This document shows positions 63,240 through 64,000 of a stretch of 64,000 bases of DNA, one piece after another; position 1 is the first letter of the stretch, and every line of letters starts with the position of its first letter. The stretch is from assembly GCF_016481275.1 (NCBI RefSeq), contig NZ_JAEMNW010000003.1, positions 682,001 to 746,000 of the forward strand. Direction: 5' to 3'. Source of the DNA: Antrihabitans auranticaus (lineage in GTDB: Bacteria; Actinomycetota; Actinomycetes; Mycobacteriales; Mycobacteriaceae). Both the position numbers and the translations under genes were made by a program. The notes under the pieces were generated by a model. It was given only the letters and a program-made list of their open reading frames with translations, was not told where the DNA came from and did not search any database.

Positions 63240-63721
63240 GCGAGCTGGCGCAGCCGAACTCGTTTGGCGACAGCCTTCGGATTCTGCGAGTCGAAGTCGA
63301 GAACGCGCGCCCAGTCCGGTGCGACACCGATCCGGGCCATCCGTGGATAACGAGACCTGACGTCGGCTTCGAACGTTCGCCACTGGTCGCGCTGGAGCAA
63401 CCGCCTGGCGCCGAGAAGATATTCGTCGGGGATCCCGTCGACGAGGCTGATCTGCGCTCTGCCGCGGACCAGCAGCATGTCCCGCTCCTTGGGGGACTCC
63501 AGGCTCAGCGCTATGTCGGGGTTGGCGCGCATCGCCGCGACCTTCGCAGAATCGGGATCGGCACAGACGACGAACTCCGTGCCCGTCCAGTGAAAGCCGA
63601 CCGGCAGCACCCGCGGTGACTGGTCCAGCGCGGTATACGCCAGCCGCGCGGGAATCGGGGCTGCCAGGAGCGCTCGGGCCGCGGATTCTTCGAGGACTTC
63701 GATGACGTCGGCAGGCTGCAT
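63215..63721 (-). CDS. Second PPOX/FDOR split-barrel protein
   Basis: A 168-aa protein of the pyridoxamine-phosphate-oxidase-like superfamily (ALLAAPIPARLAYTALDQSPRVLPVGFHWTGTEFVVCADPDSAKVAAMRANPDIALSLES). It differs from the convergent neighbour and is not a tandem duplicate. Its cofactor is FMN or F420; the reaction is unknown. The ATG at 63721 is chosen since the longer frame (37 codons) adds non-conserved Arg/Pro-rich residues and would overlap the divergent peptidase gene. Confidence 0.86.
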   Translation of the reverse strand: MQPADVIEVLEESAARALLAAPIPARLAYTALDQSPRVLPVGFHWTGTEFVVCADPDSAKVAAMRANPDIALSLESPKERDMLLVRGRAQISLVDGIPDEYLLGARRLLQRDQWRTFEADVRSRYPRMARIGVAPDWARVLDFDSQNPKAVAKRVRLRQLAQDCSRNS

Positions 63722-63773
63722 TCGGGGGGTGTACCCACGCGGGCGCGCGTCGACACACCGATACGGTGGCGTG

Positions 63774-64000
63774 GTGACGTTCCCTGTGACCGAACCGCAC
63801 GAATCGGGAAGTCTGGCCGTCGGCGACGGCAACCTCGTCTACTGGGACGTGCGCGGCAATCCGTACGGCAAGCCGGTGGTCTTGCTGCACGGCGGACCCG
63901 GTGGTGGTTGCAAGCCGGGCATGGCGCAGGTCTTCGACCCTGCGCTCTATCGGATCGTCATGCTCGATCAGCGCGGTTGCGGTCGCAGCACACCCCACGC
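63774..64000 (+). CDS. Proline iminopeptidase, N-terminal part (cut by window edge)
   Basis: The first 75 codons of an alpha/beta hydrolase of family S33. HGGPGGGCKPG holds the oxyanion-hole HGGPG motif, and MLDQRGCGRSTPH is the hallmark of prolyl aminopeptidases that release N-terminal proline from peptides. The catalytic Ser, Asp and His lie beyond the window. The start is GTG at 63774. It is divergent from the split-barrel gene, 52 bp away. Confidence 0.9.
   Translation, partial: MTFPVTEPHESGSLAVGDGNLVYWDVRGNPYGKPVVLLHGGPGGGCKPGMAQVFDPALYRIVMLDQRGCGRSTPH

Overview
The window is high-GC, gene-dense DNA from the chromosome of a mycolic-acid actinobacterium (Mycobacteriales; a Nocardia- or Rhodococcus-like organism fits best, but genus cannot be settled by eye). 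The evidence is the block trxB / anti-sigma / sigM / mviN / DUF6049-type gene / mutT-type NUDIX / pcnA, which matches the order known near the M. tuberculosis origin (Rv3913 back to Rv3907). A full yrbE-mce operon with associated mas genes, a Zmp1-like M13 protease, an L,D-transpeptidase, a RecBCD operon and many GTG/TTG starts point the same way. I see no rRNA, tRNA, CRISPR array, insertion sequence or prophage gene; the region looks like stable chromosome.

Layout. 1-8.9 kb (minus strand): a NUDIX hydrolase, a secreted DUF6049-type protein and the MurJ/MviN flippase with its pseudokinase tail are chained by 4-bp ATGA overlaps. They are followed by ECF sigma factor sigM, its anti-sigma gene and thioredoxin reductase, the last behind a SigH/SigR-type promoter. 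pcnA diverges from this block. 10.4-14.5 kb: hypothetical genes and an MFS transporter. 14.5-16.3 kb: an ABC-F ribosome-protection-type ATPase with a WhiB7-like promoter and an 11-codon upstream ORF. 16.2-24.7 kb: VOC protein, aroQ, glycerate kinase, GNAT, PlsC-like acyltransferase, a TetR/reductase pair with tandem operators, two pirins and an M13 metalloprotease. 24.7-33 kb: L,D-transpeptidase, small secreted protein, a VOC protein divergent from an MFS-ilvD pair, a trypsin-like protease, a proline-rich protein and a class III cyclase.

33.1-44 kb: a lipid-import operon yrbEA-yrbEB-mceABCDEF, a stem-loop, then three Mce-associated (mas) genes. The ATPase that would power it is not in the window. 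44-47.4 kb: RNase HI, L-2-hydroxyglutarate oxidase and a DUF445 membrane protein. 47.4-51.3 kb: a STAND NTPase with a DNA-binding-like N-terminus, one membrane segment and 14 WD40 blades, divergent from a cobalt/nickel ECF transporter (cbiMN-cbiQ-cbiO). The 369-bp region between them is full of inverted repeats. 54.1-62.5 kb: recC-recB-recD, translationally coupled. 62.6-64 kb: a possible small protein, two convergent flavin/F420-binding split-barrel proteins, and the start of a proline iminopeptidase cut by the window edge.

The most interesting items are regulatory: the ABC-F leader, the STAND/ECF divergent region, the tandem operators of the TetR/reductase pair, the sigM leader hairpin and the stem-loop that separates the mce genes from the mas genes.
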